Shown: piece after piece, positions 13,713 through 15,199 of the stretch
How positions within the stretch are numbered: position 1 is the first letter of the stretch
How the letters are laid out: each line of letters starts with the position of its first letter
Assembly (NCBI GenBank): GCA_041477815.1
Contig: JBGOUV010000145.1
Coordinates: 1-15,199, forward strand
Direction: 5' to 3'
DNA from: JBGOUV01 sp041477815
GTDB lineage: Bacteria; Acidobacteriota; Terriglobia; Bryobacterales; JACQDG01
Length of the DNA stretch: 15,199 bases
Notes under the pieces: model-generated
What the model was told of the DNA's origin: nothing
Databases searched by the model: none
The model's input: only the letters and a program-made list of their open reading frames with translations
Made by a program: the position numbers and the translations under genes

Positions 13713-14036
13713 CGAGATCCGCTTACGCCATATGCTGGACGCAGCGCGGGAGGCCGTCGATCTGTGCGCGGGCGAAGTCGCACGGACCTGCTTCAAGATC
13801 GGGTGTTGACACTCGTCCCGGTGAGATGCATCGAGATCATCGGGGAGGCCGCCTCGAAGGTCAGCCCGGAAATGCACGCGAAACATGTCGATATCCCCTG
13901 GAAGGACATCGTAGGCATGCGCAACCGCCTGATTCATGCCTACTTCGACATCGACCTCGACCGGGTCCTCGACACATTGGCCGGGGACCTGCCACCACTC
14001 ATCACGGCGATTGAGGGGATACTGCACTCGACATAG
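13699..14036 (+). pseudogene. HepT-type RNase toxin with a single-base frameshift
   Basis: The frame from ATG 13699 reads MSKSDEIRLRHMLDAAREAV, a normal HepT N-terminus, and then stops at 13807-13809. The rest of the protein continues in another frame from about 13773: GRSRTDL...VRCIEIIGEAASKVSPEMH...IPWKDIVGMRNRLIHAYFDIDLDRV, ending at 14036. Adding one G to the GGG run at 13770-13772 rejoins the frames as DLCAGRSRTDL, the expected family sequence. The HEPN active motif R-x4-H-x-Y (RNRLIHAY) is intact in the downstream part. This is therefore a one-base deletion, real or a sequencing error, in a homopolymer. Together with the loss of MntA's catalytic half it points to a dead module: an active HepT would be unguarded. 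Confidence 0.8.
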
Positions 14037-14123
14037 CCCATCGCCACTCTGGCTGTACGGCCCTCACCGCGACATCGCCTTCCCGGTAGAGGTACGTTTT
14101 GTAACTGCCGGCTAAACCTGACG

Positions 14124-14140
14124 AAAAGGCTGGTGAGCCT
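14124..14140 (-). terminator. Weak hairpin terminator after the DUF4926 gene
   Basis: On the minus strand AGGCT-CACC-AGCCT is followed by TTT(T), directly after the DUF4926 stop. The 5-bp stem is short. The convergent HepT remnant ends about 90 bp away (14036), and nothing else is visible in 14037-14123. Confidence 0.35.
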
Positions 14141-14361
14141 CAAGCGGCGTCGGTCTTGCGGTGCAATGCGAGCAACTGATCCGCCCGGACGTCGACCATC
14201 GCGAGAGTCTGGCCGTCCTCGTCGGAGAATTCGACCAGCAAGGCCTGCTCGCCTTCGTGTTCCAGGTACTCGACGACTGTTCCGATCTGTCCCCGCGTGA
14301 GGTCATGACGCGGGAGGTCCTCGGTAAGGGCCACGCAAGACAACAGTGGGATTGGGTTCAT
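14140..14361 (-). CDS. DUF4926 domain protein
   Basis: A 73-aa protein of the DUF4926 family: LLSCVALTEDLPRHDLTRGQ, then IGTVVEYLE, LLVEFSDEDGQTLAMVDV and ADQLLAL give the whole small beta-barrel-like domain. The ATG at 14361 overlaps the DUF6883 stop as ATGA, with a GGGAG ribosome-binding site about 7 nt upstream. In-frame codons further upstream lie in the DUF6883 gene and are not homologous. DUF6883-DUF4926 pairs recur as two-gene cassettes and behave like toxin-antitoxin modules by context; I know of no established biochemical function. This gene itself is intact. Confidence 0.85.
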   Translation of the reverse strand: MNPIPLLSCVALTEDLPRHDLTRGQIGTVVEYLEHEGEQALLVEFSDEDGQTLAMVDVRADQLLALHRKTDAA

Positions 14362-14710
14362 GACTTCTCCCTCTTCTTCACGAAGCAGGTCGTCAGCCGA
14401 GGAAAGCCTTCGGATCGTCGCACGATCCAGCCGCTTCTGATGACGGCCGAACCCGCTGGCGTCTCTACCAGGGATTCTACCACGTAGAGCGATCCAAAGG
14501 GTGTTTCGACGACCAAGGTGGCCGGCTGGGTCGCGCGGCGCCCAACAATTGATCCCGCAACCATTCGGCGTCCGGTTCGCGCAGCCCCAAAGCGGAGGCG
14601 AAGACACGAGCCTTATGCTTGCCATCCTCGTGCCAGGGGTTCAGACAGTAGTCCCGCAGTTTGCGGATGTCAACGACAGCGCTGCCGGCGTTCGGCAGGG
14701 TGAAGACCAT
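14358..14710 (-). pseudogene. DUF6883 domain protein with a single-base frameshift
   Basis: From ATG 14710 (AGGTGAG ribosome-binding site 5 nt upstream) the frame reads MVFTLPNAGSAVVDIRKLRD, then KARVFASALGLREPDAEWLR, which is the DUF6883 N-terminal half. It then runs off into unrelated sequence at about 14533. The C-terminal half resumes in another frame: ATLVVETPFGSLYVVESLV, then VIRSGWIVRRSEGFPRLTTC, stopping at 14358. Adding one base at about 14530-14540 (plus strand GGTCGCGCGGCG) rejoins LLGAAR to TQPATLVVET. This is a one-base deletion in GC-rich sequence, like that in HepT. It sits about 50 bp downstream of rho and may be read through from rho. Confidence 0.8.
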
Positions 14711-14759
14711 GTTGCTCACCTACTGTTTCAGCCCCTTTCTCCGGGCCCGCTCCATGCCC

Positions 14760-15199
14760 TCACCCCGACATCGCCCCCAGAAACTCCGCGTTGGTCTTGG
14801 TCTTGCCCATCTTGTCGAGCAGCAGTTCCATGGTCTCGGTGGTGGACAGGGGGCTCAGCACCTTGCGCAACACCCAGACGCGGTTGAGCTCCTCCTTGCT
14901 CAGCAGGAGCTCCTCCTTGCGGGTGCCGCTCTTGTGGATGTCGATGGCGGGGAAGACGCGCTTATCGACCAGCTTGCGGTCGAGGTGAACCTCCAGGTTG
15001 CCGGTGCCTTTGAACTCTTCGAAGATCACGTCGTCCATCCGGGAGCCCGTGTCGATGAGGGCGGTGGACATGATCGTGATGGAGCCGCCCTCTTCGATAT
15101 TCCGGGCGGCGCCGAAAAACCGCTTCGGCTTCTGGAGCGCATTCGAATCCAGACCGCCCGACAGGACCTTGCCCGACGGCGGCGCGACGGTGTTGTAGG
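14760..15199 (-). CDS. rho: Transcription termination factor Rho, C-terminal part (partial)
   Basis: The C-terminal ~146 residues of Rho, open to the window edge. Reading from the edge: YNTVAPPSGKVLSGGLDSNA (Q/R-loop region), LQKPKRFFGAARNIEEGGS, TALIDTGSRMDDVIFEEFKG, TGNLEVHLDRKL (arginine-finger region) and FPAIDIHKSGTRKEELLL, ending ...AEFLGAMSG. These are the RNA-translocating ATPase motifs of the hexameric helicase that ends untranslated transcripts. The Walker A/B motifs and RNA-binding domain lie outside. The DUF6883 remnant follows 49 bp downstream on the same strand. Confidence 0.95.
   Translation of the reverse strand, partial: YNTVAPPSGKVLSGGLDSNALQKPKRFFGAARNIEEGGSITIMSTALIDTGSRMDDVIFEEFKGTGNLEVHLDRKLVDKRVFPAIDIHKSGTRKEELLLSKEELNRVWVLRKVLSPLSTTETMELLLDKMGKTKTNAEFLGAMSG

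Noticed and set aside
1..15199. tRNA, rRNA, insertion sequence or prophage
   Set aside because: No cloverleaf, rRNA core, transposase, integrase or terminal inverted repeats were recognised by eye.

Overview
The window is high-GC bacterial chromosome. I think it comes from an acidobacterium, most likely a Solibacter/Bryobacter-type lineage. The grounds are a SusC-like TonB-dependent receptor with an N-terminal carboxypeptidase-regulatory-like domain, a hopanoid gene (hpnE), many small toxin-antitoxin-like cassettes, and a low-complexity intergenic repeat style. This lineage call is inference; there is no rRNA in the window to fix it.

Layout from left to right. (1) 1-551 is the 3' end of hpnE (hopanoid/squalene pathway). 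(2) 571-1714 holds a 22-bp perfect palindrome, then a minus-strand cluster of toxin-antitoxin-like genes: a YgiT-type zinc-finger protein with a decayed DUF4258 partner, and a PIN-domain toxin with its small antitoxin (ATGA overlap). (3) 1810-3310 is a plus-strand, overlapping pair: a ferredoxin-domain protein with an uncharacterised C-terminal region, and a Cys/His-rich protein with CGHG and CxCG motifs. (4) 3436-6437, minus strand, is a TonB-dependent receptor followed 5 bp later by an RraA-like aldolase-superfamily protein. (5) 6504-6701 is a tiny secreted basic protein with a phenylalanine every 6-7 residues, divergent from the receptor and sharing a 66-bp regulatory region with it. (6) 6812-9589, minus strand, is an uncharacterised three-gene cassette: a 731-aa Cys-rich beta-type protein without a signal peptide, a DUF1360 membrane protein and a 65-aa protein. 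(7) 9836-13494 is the conserved housekeeping pair dprA-topA. (8) 13524-14036 is a broken MntA/HepT toxin-antitoxin module abutting topA. (9) 14140-14710, minus strand, is a DUF6883/DUF4926 pair in which DUF6883 is frameshifted. (10) 14760-15199 is the 3' end of rho.

Two themes stand out. Stable housekeeping genes (hpnE, dprA-topA, rho) are interspersed with four toxin-antitoxin-like modules, three of which show truncation or single-base frameshifts. In addition, there are three little-known gene sets: the ferredoxin/CGHG pair, the 731-aa/DUF1360/65-aa cassette, and the periodic F-[KR] micro-protein. Two genes start with GTG exactly 6 nt after a -10-like hexamer, which suggests leaderless transcripts. 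No tRNA, rRNA, CRISPR array or insertion sequence was recognised.
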